64,000 nt of DNA from UBA2588 sp002339805 (GTDB lineage Bacteria; Chloroflexota; Dehalococcoidia; Lucifugimonadales; UBA3495): contig JBJKVO010000011.1 of NCBI GenBank assembly GCA_045562555.1, positions 84,632 to 148,631 of the forward strand, given 5' to 3'. Below the pieces are notes generated by a model. That model saw nothing but the letters and a program-made list of their open reading frames with translations. It did not search any database and had not been told where the DNA came from. This document shows positions 8,672 through 17,585 of the stretch, in pieces. Each line of letters starts with the position of its first letter. Within the stretch, counting starts at the first letter, position 1. Position numbers and translations under genes: made by a program.

Positions 8672-10327
8672 ATGAGAAAAAGTGTGATATTTGTTGTTGT
8701 TTTTTTGGTAGTGGCCTGTAATTCAAAAGATCCTTCTGGAGTGAGTGAGAGTGTTTCCAATAACATGTCACAAACTTCAGTTGAAACGGTTATGAAAGAT
8801 AAACCCGTTTATATTGATACTGACAAGTCGTCTAATATCGATCGGAGCTACGGTGGACTAAATGTTGGTGATGATACGAATACATCTGATGATTTCGCGA
8901 TTAGATGGGGACAAATGGGAGATTCAGAAAAGCAATATTTTCTAAATCAACTCAACAAAAACATGGGGACTTCTTTTGATTTTAAGAAAGTTAATGAAGA
9001 TCCAAGTAAGTTGTTTTTAGCAATGTCTGGTATTCAGGATGTTATGGGTATTGGAGAACTGAGAGACATGGTTCCTAAATCTGATACTAAAGACACTTTT
9101 GAGTTATTGCAAGAACATAGTTCCGGTTATAGTGTTCCGGAATTGCAATTTTTTGCGACCAATAAAAGTGACAGATTTCTGGTGGATTTTGAAGATATAG
9201 TAGCTGGTCATCCCTTGGTCGGAGCGAATTCTCCTAGGCCTCATAATGATGCTCAAGTCTATTTTTCGAATTCCGATAGCCGATGGATAAATGCTACTAA
9301 CCCTGAGGATTACCCGCCGATTTATGCTGTAGCTGACGGGTTTATAAATATGCCAAGTTTAAGTTTTTATAACATTGTTGACCATTCAAACTCAAATCCT
9401 CCATGGTGGCATGTTGCTTACGTATTTACTCTTCGCATTGCAACACATAATGGGAATAATGTGGAATTTCTATATCAAATGGAACCATACATGATTCCAG
9501 AATTGGTTGGTAAACCTAAAGATTTTTATAGGCAATTCATTAAGGTTGAAAACGGCCAATTTGTTAAAAAGGGAGACATATTAGGGTATATGTATGTTCC
9601 CACTTTGGAAGAAATGGTGGGAAACAAAGAAGCATCTTCCCACATAGCTTTTTCGTTGATGAAACAACCATCGACGGTATTCAGCCCAGCTATTTTTTCT
9701 GAGAATGTTGTACAACAATTCGGGAATATTTACAGGAATCCTTCTGAAGGATGGGAGAGTAAAAGTTTTGGGAATGATTGGAACAGAGGCAGAGGTTTAC
9801 CTGATGGTATGGGTTGGATGATTAGCGGTGCTGAGAATCCATTTTCTGATAATGATGCAGGTGTGTTGATTCACGATGGAATAAAAGATTTGACTCTTGA
9901 TCATCGAGCTATGGTAAAACCAGGTGAACTAGGATTTGATTCCGATAGGATTCTATACAGTGAATTTGGTTGGGGCGACACGGTGCTAGAAGATGTAGAA
10001 ATCACTGGAGATTGGCAGTTATTATTTGCTGGGATAGGTGGACCAATGACTATCACTTTTACAATGGATGACAATGGTACAAGTAGAGATAGTCAAGTCT
10101 TCGAATTACGTGATGGACAGAATTTTAGATTAGATCATAAGGATAAATTTACAGGAAATATTGATAAATTCGACATATCGATTAACGACCCTAAAAGCTG
10201 GGGCTGGAGCTTGGCATTTGCCGATGCGGACGCCAGTTACACAGTTCCAGGAACAACTAGAGACATTAAAAATGTTTGTCCTCCCGGATGTCCTCCTAGT
10301 CCTAATCCATATAAACTAAAGAAGTAG
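8672..10327 (+). CDS. Large secreted lipoprotein with degenerate M23-like domain
   Basis: The 551-residue product carries a lipoprotein signal (residues 1-16, Cys16 after VVA). Residues about 170-345 resemble an M23/LytM beta fold: YAVADGFI early, a strand pair around WWHVAYVFTLRIATHN, then FVKKGDILGYMY and SSHIAFSLM. The paired zinc-ligand histidines of active M23 enzymes are not clearly kept, so it may bind cell wall or polysaccharide rather than cut it. The C-terminal 170 residues are beta-rich and not recognised, ending with a CPPGCPP motif. It shares its overall plan with the lipoprotein at 4231-5583. A promoter-like TATAAT lies just before the ATG. Confidence 0.68.
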   Translation: MRKSVIFVVVFLVVACNSKDPSGVSESVSNNMSQTSVETVMKDKPVYIDTDKSSNIDRSYGGLNVGDDTNTSDDFAIRWGQMGDSEKQYFLNQLNKNMGTSFDFKKVNEDPSKLFLAMSGIQDVMGIGELRDMVPKSDTKDTFELLQEHSSGYSVPELQFFATNKSDRFLVDFEDIVAGHPLVGANSPRPHNDAQVYFSNSDSRWINATNPEDYPPIYAVADGFINMPSLSFYNIVDHSNSNPPWWHVAYVFTLRIATHNGNNVEFLYQMEPYMIPELVGKPKDFYRQFIKVENGQFVKKGDILGYMYVPTLEEMVGNKEASSHIAFSLMKQPSTVFSPAIFSENVVQQFGNIYRNPSEGWESKSFGNDWNRGRGLPDGMGWMISGAENPFSDNDAGVLIHDGIKDLTLDHRAMVKPGELGFDSDRILYSEFGWGDTVLEDVEITGDWQLLFAGIGGPMTITFTMDDNGTSRDSQVFELRDGQNFRLDHKDKFTGNIDKFDISINDPKSWGWSLAFADADASYTVPGTTRDIKNVCPPGCPPSPNPYKLKK

Positions 10328-10345
10328 ATAGGTGATTCGTGTTCT

Positions 10346-11701
10346 CTAATCAGCTGGTGCTAGTAGAGGAGTTGTTGGTGTTCTAGCTTCTGGAGGCAAT
10401 GATTCTTCCCAGTCTCCAATTAACGTTTTGTTAGTTGGAGCCATACTCATTAAAATCAGAGCGCCGGTTATGCTAGCTACGGTTGATAATATTATAACTG
10501 GAGCCCAAGATCCGGACATGTCAAACAAGACACCTCCAATCCAACCTCCGAAAGCCATTCCTGACCCTGCTCCGAATTGCTGCCAGCCGAATGATCTCCC
10601 CATAGGGCCTCTTCCGAAATATTGTCGATTGATTATAGGAAATGCCGACCCTTCCCCTCCATATCCTATTCCGAATATGACGGCCCAAACGTAGAAGTGC
10701 CATACTTCATGAGTAAAAAATAGTAAAAGTACTGGTAATCCTTGCAGTATGAACATGATGGCCATACACCATTTAGATCCTACAAAGTCCGCCATGACAG
10801 GTGTGATAAATCTGGTTAATACGCTTACTCCTGCTAATGTACTCAATACTCCAGCAGCTGTTACTAAATCCAATCCAGCAGATATTGCGATTGGAGTAAT
10901 GTATATAATTACTATGGCGTGTCCAACGCACCCAAAATGATGCACTGCAACTAACTTCCAAAAAGCGCTAGTACTTTGCATGCGCTTACGATACGTTTTT
11001 GACCTTAGTGCTGTAATAGCAGGATCCAACTTTTTCTCTATAGGTTGGTCTTCTGGTGCGCCGTACGGTCGTACATTAATATCTGCAGGTCTACTTCTAA
11101 AAAGGAATAATAAGACAAATAATATTCCGCCCCCAACTAATGCAATTCCCCAAAAGGCAGTCGTCCAAGCTACTACTGTTAATAGTCCGCCCATTACGAT
11201 TGCCATTATTGCAGGCCCTAGTCCATGCGATGCTTGCAGGAGACCTATACCGAATCCTAATCGTTTTTGGAACCACAGACTTGCAGCAGTTAGTATCGGC
11301 ACATTAAAACATGCTTGGGCAACACCTAAACATAGTCCATAAGAGATCCATATATGCCATACTTCTGTCACAAGACCTGTGATAATTGCTCCTAGAAGGA
11401 AGAACACAGCACCTATCATAATTACAGGTCGAGCTCCGAATCTATCAGTAGCCATTCCTGTAAACGGAGCCAAAAATGCTCCAGTTAGACTTGCTATTGA
11501 ATACCCTAAAGTTATTGCCGTAAAAGACCATCCCATTTCTGTTTGCAAAGGGACGATTAACACTCCAAAAGCTTGTCTGATTGACCCTCCGGTCATATGG
11601 ATAAAGGCAGCAATAAATATGATTATCCAAGCGTAATGGATTCCTATTTTGAACCCCAGGGGATTTTTGGGAGTAAGGTTAGAGTTTGTTTGTTGCGCCA
11701 T
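10346..11701 (-). CDS. MFS transporter (OFA/monocarboxylate-like)
   Basis: This 451-residue integral membrane protein has the 12 hydrophobic segments of the major facilitator superfamily, in two blocks of six around a charged central loop at about residues 205-250. The loop between segments 2 and 3 has the MFS motif-A-like FTGMATDRFGARPVI. The overall pattern, including the early GGSIRQAFGV, resembles oxalate/formate and monocarboxylate porters, so the cargo is probably an organic acid; this is inference. The gene faces away from the small gene at 11930. A tandem 9-bp repeat lies in its upstream region. Confidence 0.82.
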   Translation of the reverse strand: MAQQTNSNLTPKNPLGFKIGIHYAWIIIFIAAFIHMTGGSIRQAFGVLIVPLQTEMGWSFTAITLGYSIASLTGAFLAPFTGMATDRFGARPVIMIGAVFFLLGAIITGLVTEVWHIWISYGLCLGVAQACFNVPILTAASLWFQKRLGFGIGLLQASHGLGPAIMAIVMGGLLTVVAWTTAFWGIALVGGGILFVLLFLFRSRPADINVRPYGAPEDQPIEKKLDPAITALRSKTYRKRMQSTSAFWKLVAVHHFGCVGHAIVIIYITPIAISAGLDLVTAAGVLSTLAGVSVLTRFITPVMADFVGSKWCMAIMFILQGLPVLLLFFTHEVWHFYVWAVIFGIGYGGEGSAFPIINRQYFGRGPMGRSFGWQQFGAGSGMAFGGWIGGVLFDMSGSWAPVIILSTVASITGALILMSMAPTNKTLIGDWEESLPPEARTPTTPLLAPAD

Positions 11702-11786
11702 TCGTTATTTATGTGCCTTCTTTGTAAATTATCTGTAACTTATGATCAATATAACAGTAGAGATTCACAGGATTATATAACACTTT

Positions 11787-11804
11787 GTGTACAAAGCGTA
11801 CAAA
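11787..11804. promoter_or_regulatory. Tandem 9-bp repeat, candidate operator
   Basis: GTGTACAAA (11787-11795) is followed directly by GCGTACAAA (11796-11804), two near-identical copies about 86-103 bases upstream of the minus-strand MFS start codon. It is a plausible regulator site, but no regulator gene is adjacent. I see nothing else definable in the 228-base gap 11702-11929 apart from general AT-richness. Confidence 0.35.
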
Positions 11805-11929
11805 CCATTTTTTTAGTATTCCCTAAAATGTGTGATTCTAATAGGTTTTAGAAATTATTTACCTTTTTGCCACCTAGATAGCCTACAATGACTATATAAA
11901 ATATTAAGGTAATTTGAGGTAAATGGTAT

Positions 11930-12193
11930 ATGAGCGTTAAAGTGATAGTTTCTTTTGAAGTCGAAGATTGGGATAATTTTAAATCAAAATTTGACAGTTT
12001 CGAGCCTTTTCGTACGGAAGCAAATATAACCGCTAATGCGTATAAGCAAGTCGGAACTGCGGATACAGTATATATTATTGGAGATGCACCTTCTATAGAA
12101 GCATTCCAGGCATTCTCTGGTTCTGATGCACAAGCAGAAAGAATGAAATCTGCAGGCGTCAAATCAGCTCCCAATGTAGTAGTTTTAGAATGA
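11930..12193 (+). CDS. Small unknown protein, ferredoxin-like alpha/beta fold
   Basis: The 87-residue product starts MSVKVIVSFEVEDWDNF and alternates beta strands and helices as in dimeric alpha/beta barrel (DABB) proteins: strand 3-10, helix 13-25, strand near 32-39, strand 47-52, helix 55-75 and a final strand VVVLE. It has no cysteine or histidine that would suggest a catalytic or metal site. A TGAGG-type ribosome site lies 10 bases before the ATG. Function is unknown; its context between two MFS transporter genes is not informative. Confidence 0.6.
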   Translation: MSVKVIVSFEVEDWDNFKSKFDSFEPFRTEANITANAYKQVGTADTVYIIGDAPSIEAFQAFSGSDAQAERMKSAGVKSAPNVVVLE

Positions 12194-12210
12194 TAAGCGC
12201 CTAAACTCAC

Positions 12211-12252
12211 AGTATTACGATATTGAATATCAGGATTCTTTATCGTAATACT
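12211..12252. repeat. Perfect 12-bp inverted repeat with 18-base spacer
   Basis: AGTATTACGATA (12211-12222) is the exact reverse complement of TATCGTAATACT (12241-12252). A TATAAT hexamer follows at 12255-12260. No T-run follows, so it is more like an operator or an RNA hairpin than a standard terminator. It sits between the small alpha/beta gene and the frameshifted membrane-protein gene. Confidence 0.55.
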
Positions 12253-12312
12253 AGTATAATTCCTGCGTAATCCTTAGGTATTATTTATATTTATTTTTAC
12301 GTGGAGGTGTTT

Positions 12313-12915
12313 ATGAACACACGAAATGTCACTGGACTTACGTTAATTATTGCGCCCATAGTGGTGATTCTAAGTTGGATTGTATGGAGCATGCTAGATC
12401 CAGATGGCCCAAGCGCATCTGGGACCAGGGCCAACGCAGATATTCTTCAGCCGCTGATGCTTGGTTGTATTAGTCGCACTCAGTTTATGGAGTATAGGTC
12501 TATTTAATCTCTCTAGAACGATGCTGGATGGAGATGGTGGTGATTATGCCAATATTGGGGGATTGATGATCCTTGCAGCTCTTCCAGTCATCATTGCTGA
12601 AGTCGGATTGTATTATGCTTCTGGAAGTATTGCGGATGCCGTACTTTCCGACAACTTCTATACTGGAGGTCAAGCCATGTAGGGCTATGCCGGGTACTCT
12701 GATTCAATTTGTTGGATTTGCTATAGTCGGAATAGGAATATTGCTCCAGAAGAACTTTAACCAAATTATCGCTTGGTTATTTATTTTGGTAGGAATAGTA
12801 GGAGCCGTGATTTGCATCAGTTGCATACGGCTCTCACCTGCTAGGAATCGCCTATGTTGGCTTTGTTATAGCGACCGTGCTTGTAGGTATCAATCGGATC
12901 AGGGCTAAAGCGTAG
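12313..12915 (+). pseudogene. Membrane-protein gene broken by three frameshifts
   Basis: A GGAGG-containing site (12302-12306) and an ATG at 12313 open a hydrophobic protein, but the coherent sequence moves through all three frames. The first shift is near 12460 (after ILQPLM, continuing as LVVLVALSLW), the second near 12680 (after YTGGQAM, continuing RAMPGTLIQF) and the third near 12814 (after GIVGAVI, continuing ASVAYGSHLLG). Each is explained by one extra base. The rebuilt protein has about 199 residues, five or six membrane segments and a basic end RIRAKA before TAG at 12913-12915. The family is not recognised. Three insertions in about 350 bases suggest a decaying gene, or locally poor consensus sequence. 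Confidence 0.7.
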
Positions 12916-12988
12916 TCAACTAACCAAATTTACTGGTTTATAATGGGAGATCTATTGATCTCCCATTATTTCATTCGCAAAGGTTTTA

Positions 12989-14278
12989 ATGCTCAAAAAC
13001 ATTTACAATTGGCATCCACCCGTGCCGTTTTTCTATGGATGGCTTGTACTAACTGCATCATTCTTCTCTACATTTGCTGCCACGTCTGTAGCGCAAGTGG
13101 TTTTGGGAGGTATTCAGATGTACATATTAGAAGACACTGGTTGGGATAAGGCAAACTTCTCAATTATTATTGCGCTAGGTACGTGGATTTCTGGATTTAT
13201 AAGTCCTTTCATAGGACGATTAGCAGATAAATATGGACCTAGACAAATGATGCCGTTGTGTTTAGTAGTGGTAGCTTTGTGTTACTTTACGATCTATGGG
13301 TTCCCTGGGTTTTGGGCATTCTCGTTGGGGTATGTAGTCTCTAGATCATTAAGTTCTCCTATTTTGATAAGTATTGTACCAGGTACTATAGCTGTTAATT
13401 TTTTCAGGAAACGTAGAGGAGTTGCCCTCTCTGTGGCTTTGATGTCTCGGCCAGTGGCAGGAGCGATTAATGTACAACTCATTGCCTTGATTACTCAATT
13501 GTACGGATGGAGATCTGCGTATAAATTTTTAGGCTGGTTTTCTCTGATATTGAGCGTGCCTTTATTTTTGATTATGAGAAGAAGGCCTGAAGATATAGGG
13601 CTACATCCAGATGGTATTGAGCCAATTCATTCGGAAAATGAAGCATTAGATCCGACAACTCTTGAATACAGCTGGAGCTTTCGAAATGCTATCAAGACTC
13701 CCGCGTTTTGGATCTTAGCAGCGGTAGCCTCATTTGTTACATTGGCTTCTTCGAGCGTCCAATTCACTCTAGTCCCTTACTATGTTGAGACCGTCGGGTT
13801 ATCTAAATTTGAGGCGGCTACAGTGTTTAGCGTTGGTACCGTTTTGGCTTTGGGTACTTTAGTATGGGGAATGGTGTCTGATAAATTCAGTCCTAGGTTA
13901 GTGCTCGTTTTTATTTTGTTTGTGGGTGCGGCATTAATGTTTTTACTTATAAACGTGACTCAAACTTATCAGGTATGGATATTTGCAATTTTATGGGGGA
14001 TATTTTCTGGCGCTGTTCAAGAAATGACAATCCAAGCTGTATTAGCTCAGTATTTTGGAAGAGAGTCTTATGGCAGTTTGAGTGGTGCGATAGGACCTAT
14101 GCAAATAACTGCACTTGGCTGCGGCACTACCTTTGGTTTGTTTTTGCATAATTTGACGGGTTCTTATGGAGTAGTCTATCTTACTATGGCAGCGATTTAT
14201 GTATCGTGCGGATTTTTGACATTAGCGATACAGCAACCAATAACACCCGAAAAGAAGGAGTTAGATAATGGAAATTAA
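12989..14278 (+). CDS. MFS transporter
   Basis: This 429-residue membrane protein has 12 predicted segments in two halves with a hydrophilic central loop at about residues 200-225. The loop between segments 2 and 3 carries the MFS motif-A-like GRLADKYGPRQMM. It is related in pattern to the MFS protein at 10346-11701 (both belong to the monocarboxylate / oxalate-formate type), but the two are not close copies. Cargo is unknown. Its last 11 bases overlap the glutaredoxin-like gene, so the two are translated together. Confidence 0.82.
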   Translation: MLKNIYNWHPPVPFFYGWLVLTASFFSTFAATSVAQVVLGGIQMYILEDTGWDKANFSIIIALGTWISGFISPFIGRLADKYGPRQMMPLCLVVVALCYFTIYGFPGFWAFSLGYVVSRSLSSPILISIVPGTIAVNFFRKRRGVALSVALMSRPVAGAINVQLIALITQLYGWRSAYKFLGWFSLILSVPLFLIMRRRPEDIGLHPDGIEPIHSENEALDPTTLEYSWSFRNAIKTPAFWILAAVASFVTLASSSVQFTLVPYYVETVGLSKFEAATVFSVGTVLALGTLVWGMVSDKFSPRLVLVFILFVGAALMFLLINVTQTYQVWIFAILWGIFSGAVQEMTIQAVLAQYFGRESYGSLSGAIGPMQITALGCGTTFGLFLHNLTGSYGVVYLTMAAIYVSCGFLTLAIQQPITPEKKELDNGN

Positions 14279-14507
14279 AATGTATGGCACGACCTGGTGC
14301 GGCGATTGTAAAAGAGCTAAAGCTTTTTTTGAAAAACACAATATTGAATATGATTGGTTTGATACGGATGAGAATGAAGATTTTGAAAACTACGTTAAAA
14401 GTCTCAATAATGGGAATAGAATTGTACCGACCATATTATTTGAGGATGGTTCAATGCTTGTAGAACCATCTGATGACGATTTAGCGAAAAAATTATTGGT
14501 GGAATAA
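14268..14507 (+). CDS. Glutaredoxin / mycoredoxin-like protein
   Basis: This 79-residue thioredoxin-fold protein has the N-terminal redox site W-C11-G-D-C14 following a beta strand (IKMYGTTW). The cis-proline region IVPTILFEDGS lies near residues 52-62. The size and CGDC-type site are like mycoredoxin and NrdH-type glutaredoxins, which reduce disulfides or mixed disulfides in the cytosol. The ATG lies 11 bases inside the end of the MFS gene, and the GAAGGAG ribosome site is within that gene. It ends 3 bases before a convergent gene. Confidence 0.86.
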   Translation: MEIKMYGTTWCGDCKRAKAFFEKHNIEYDWFDTDENEDFENYVKSLNNGNRIVPTILFEDGSMLVEPSDDDLAKKLLVE

Positions 14508-14510
14508 GTA

Positions 14511-14975
14511 TTAGTCTTCAGCAAACAACTTGTTGATTGCTTCTCTTCTGTAACTAAAGATCTCTTCTAATTTTTTCCTAATAAATAGTTTGTTGCTTAC
14601 AGCTCCTAGCATGCCAAAAGGAGGTGAATAGGTTACTTTATCTCTCATGTCTATCCCTTCTGCAGTTTGCATGAAAAAATGTTGATGATGCCAAAATATA
14701 TATGGACCTATTCTTTGTTCATCTACAAAAAATTCATTTTCTCTAATTCTTGTTATTTCTGTTACCCAATCGTTTTTGATGTTAAAAAACGGACTAACTT
14801 TATAAGATATGATCATACCTTCGTACATCACATCAGGGGTGTCTTCGGAAGTGATATCAAACCCCATATATTCTGGAGTTATTGTTTTTAAATTTCTAGG
14901 ATTAGCAATAAATTCCCACACTGTGTTCATATCGGCTTTAATAAGTTGCCTGTAATTTAATTGGTAGAATGCCAT
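14511..14975 (-). CDS. SRPBCC / polyketide-cyclase-like ligand-binding protein
   Basis: The 154-residue product has the START/SRPBCC helix-grip pattern: strand YQLNYRQLIKAD, helix VWEFIANPRNLKTITP, then several strands including DWVTEITRIRENEFFVDEQ and a long C-terminal helix. Proteins of this kind bind hydrophobic ligands; some of this subgroup are annotated as cell-division inhibitor-like proteins next to SDR genes. The ATG at 14975 is chosen because the fold begins there and an AGAGG site precedes it; the longer upstream frame overlaps the neighbouring gene. It follows the SDR/DUF2867 gene by 14 bases in one operon, so it may supply or bind that protein's ligand. Confidence 0.75.
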   Translation of the reverse strand: MAFYQLNYRQLIKADMNTVWEFIANPRNLKTITPEYMGFDITSEDTPDVMYEGMIISYKVSPFFNIKNDWVTEITRIRENEFFVDEQRIGPYIFWHHQHFFMQTAEGIDMRDKVTYSPPFGMLGAVSNKLFIRKKLEEIFSYRREAINKLFAED

Positions 14976-14989
14976 TTTAGCCTCTCTGA

Positions 14990-16396
14990 TTATTTTGCTA
15001 GCTTGTTTATTAATCCTCTGAAAATGAAAGCATGGAATGGCAACAAGGCATACCAATACATTCTACCTAAAATACCTTGAGGCCTGAATGTTGCTGTTTG
15101 AGTTAAAGTGTTACCGTTGATTTGGAATTCCAGCCATGCTTCACCAGGCACCTTCATTTCTGCGAAAAGAATGAGCCGTTTATCTTTTTTGCTGACGTAG
15201 CAAACTCTCCAAAAATCTATTTTGTCATTTATTTGAAGATCGTTTGGATCGCGTCTGCCTTGACCAAGTCCTACACCGCCCATCATTGTGTCTAGAACTG
15301 CCCTGAATCTCCAAAGCCAATTAGCGTAATACCAACCTGTATCTCCCCCGATAGCCCATATTTTTCTCAATGTGTTTTCGTCATCTATCACTTTAGCGGT
15401 CTTAATATCTTTAACGCAGCCATGTCGAGGAGTGTGAATCCAGTCAGATGGTACATTGGTAAGTTGTGTGTGTGTCGAACTATTTTCCGATAGTGGATGT
15501 AACTCTAGGTCTGGTAAGGCTACAGATAAAGCAGAATTGTAGTCGATGGGCTGGATGTTCAGAAGATTTTGTAATTCCATATCTTTACACGTTATATCTA
15601 TCTTCATGCTACTCACTAATGCGTGGGCTAATCTATACGAAGTTGCTGTAACTAAATAAAGCCAGTAGGACGATAGGCGTGGAGTGAGTACTGGCACACT
15701 AATAATCCAACGACGTAATTTTCTAAACTTTGCATAGAGTAATAACATTTGTCTGTAGGTAAGAATATTGGGTCCCCCAATATCGAATACTTTGTTATAG
15801 GTATTGGGATTTCCTAGGCTTAGAACTAGAAATTGCATTACATCCAAAATTGAAATAGGCTGGCATCTTGTTTTTAGCCATTTTGGAGTGATCATGACTG
15901 GTAGTTTTTCTACTAGATCACGAATGATTTCGAAAGAGCCACTCCCGGATCCTACCACGATCCCTGATCTGATTGCTGTAAAATTATATGTACCTTTAGC
16001 CAATTCGGCCTCTACGGCCTTGCGAGATGCCAAATGATCAGACAAATTGTCTTCGTTTAAGATTCCTCCAAGGTAAATTACATGCTGTGAATTTGTGTTA
16101 GAAACCACCGTGCGGAAATTATGAGCACATGTCAGTTCCATGTCTTGATAATTTGCAGATCCTGACATTGAATGCATCAGGTAGTACGCAGCGTCGATAT
16201 CTTCAGGAATATTTAACAGGCTATCATAGTCTAGAAAATCTGCCTGAATGATTTCAATGGAGTCGCGGATAGATTCAGGAGGATGAAAGCGGCTTGTATC
16301 GCGTACGCAACAAACTACTGTGTGATCTGCTGAGACTAATGTGTGAAGTAAATGGGACCCTATGTATCCTGTAGCACCAGTGAGTAGAATTTTCAT
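14990..16396 (-). CDS. SDR-type NAD(P)-binding protein with C-terminal DUF2867 (YbjT-like)
   Basis: The 468-residue protein begins with a Rossmann fold with GATGYIGSHL at residues 7-16, placing it in the atypical (NmrA-like) SDR group. From about residue 320 to the end it has a DUF2867 domain, with the typical GWYYANWLWRFRAVLDTMMG segment and a C-terminal PFHAFIFRGLINKL. This combination is seen in proteins like E. coli YbjT, whose reaction is not settled. It is probably a membrane-associated or lipid-modifying reductase; this is inference. It is cotranscribed with the SRPBCC gene 14 bases downstream. Confidence 0.8.
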   Translation of the reverse strand: MKILLTGATGYIGSHLLHTLVSADHTVVCCVRDTSRFHPPESIRDSIEIIQADFLDYDSLLNIPEDIDAAYYLMHSMSGSANYQDMELTCAHNFRTVVSNTNSQHVIYLGGILNEDNLSDHLASRKAVEAELAKGTYNFTAIRSGIVVGSGSGSFEIIRDLVEKLPVMITPKWLKTRCQPISILDVMQFLVLSLGNPNTYNKVFDIGGPNILTYRQMLLLYAKFRKLRRWIISVPVLTPRLSSYWLYLVTATSYRLAHALVSSMKIDITCKDMELQNLLNIQPIDYNSALSVALPDLELHPLSENSSTHTQLTNVPSDWIHTPRHGCVKDIKTAKVIDDENTLRKIWAIGGDTGWYYANWLWRFRAVLDTMMGGVGLGQGRRDPNDLQINDKIDFWRVCYVSKKDKRLILFAEMKVPGEAWLEFQINGNTLTQTATFRPQGILGRMYWYALLPFHAFIFRGLINKLAK

Positions 16397-16465
16397 TCCG
16401 GTGAAAGCACTGCCTTATTTTCTAGTAGATTCACCTTTAACTCTAGGCTAATTCAGTAGGTGTAA

Positions 16466-17563
16466 TTATATTATACCTTTTTTGAGTGAGGGAGACACTT
16501 TTGATGCTACTAAAGCGACAGATTCATTCACTTGATCTTTCGTTAGTAACCCCCCGACATTGGGCTCTATAACTACCCCAGTTAACCCCATTTCTTGTTG
16601 GGCATATCGAAGTTTGTCTATAACTTGCTCTGGCGTGCCGTATGCTAGCCTTCCTTGTAGAAGATCTTCGTATGTAAGACTCGATAGTGCTTCAGCTCGC
16701 TTTGCTAGATTCCCTGCATCATCAGGGCCAGCAGCTTTGACAGCATTCACTGCATTTTCTGCTTGTCTCCTGAATGCATTCATTACCCCTTGTTTAGGGT
16801 TTTCTAGAGCTTTTTCCGGATTCTCATGCACATAAACAGGGATACGCATATATATTTCTGGTTCGCCTGGATGCCCCGATTCTTTCCATGCATCTTTATA
16901 TAATTGCAAACTTTTCGCGGCGGCAGGGATATCAGATCCTCTCAATCCTGTTGCTAATGGGAATCCTTGGTTCCCGACTACAGGGAAAGTATCTGGAGTA
17001 TTGGCTGCGATAATAATTGGCGGGTGCGGGGTTTGGTACGGCTGAGGCATCACTGCTACATCTTTAAATTCGTAATATTTGCCTTTGTGATTGAGACGCT
17101 CTTCCGTCCAAGACTTTAATATAATGTCAAGATTTTCTTGAAACATGTCTCTACTTTCAGAATATGGAACTCCATACCCCTCGTAGGATTTAGGGAAACT
17201 ACTCCTGCCAATACCAAATATCAACCGTCCTTGACTGATATGATCTACGGTTGCAGCTTCTTCAGCTAGGCGTATCGGATGACATAAAGGTAGAACACTA
17301 ACACCAGTAGCTATTTTTATTTTTTTTGTCCTGGCAGCTATAGCTCCAGCCATTACAAGAGGAACAGAGATTATTGAAGGAATCCCTCCCCCCATTGGGT
17401 CAGTAGGTCGTCTATGTGCCGCGAAGTGCCGTTCTGCTAACCATACTCCATCTATACCGTATTGCTCTGCAGTATCGGCTAGACTAAATGCTTCAGCAAA
17501 TGCTTCTTCTTGCGAAGCTTCCCTTCGGAAATCGCATTCCATTACTATGCCGATGTGTTTCAT
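16466..17563 (-). CDS. LLM-class flavin-dependent monooxygenase
   Basis: This 365-residue enzyme belongs to the bacterial luciferase-like (LLM) TIM-barrel family that uses reduced FMN or F420. It starts with a strand HIGIVMECDF, then a helix and DGVWLAERHF near residue 40, the usual substrate/flavin pocket. Other family segments are KIKIATGVSVLPLCHPIRLAEEAATVD and GRLIFGIGRS. The substrate is unknown. It lies downstream of a small zinc protein and two acyl-CoA dehydrogenases on the same strand, consistent with oxidative breakdown of an organic compound. SAR202-type bacteria carry many paralogues of this family, which is part of the basis for the lineage guess. Confidence 0.87.
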   Translation of the reverse strand: MKHIGIVMECDFRREASQEEAFAEAFSLADTAEQYGIDGVWLAERHFAAHRRPTDPMGGGIPSIISVPLVMAGAIAARTKKIKIATGVSVLPLCHPIRLAEEAATVDHISQGRLIFGIGRSSFPKSYEGYGVPYSESRDMFQENLDIILKSWTEERLNHKGKYYEFKDVAVMPQPYQTPHPPIIIAANTPDTFPVVGNQGFPLATGLRGSDIPAAAKSLQLYKDAWKESGHPGEPEIYMRIPVYVHENPEKALENPKQGVMNAFRRQAENAVNAVKAAGPDDAGNLAKRAEALSSLTYEDLLQGRLAYGTPEQVIDKLRYAQQEMGLTGVVIEPNVGGLLTKDQVNESVALVASKVSPSLKKGII

Positions 17564-17585
17564 TTCAGACTCCCATACATTATGT

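Noticed and set aside
10980..11342. A plus-strand frame of 120 residues
   Set aside because: It is antisense to the well-supported MFS transporter and has no ribosome site.
12461..12908. Two or three separate small membrane-protein genes
   Set aside because: The pieces join into one coherent hydrophobic protein with three frameshifts, and the inner pieces lack ribosome sites.
16400..16435. GGTGAA/TTCACC stem before the SDR/DUF2867 gene
   Set aside because: Six base pairs over a 24-base loop is likely by chance in this AT-rich sequence.
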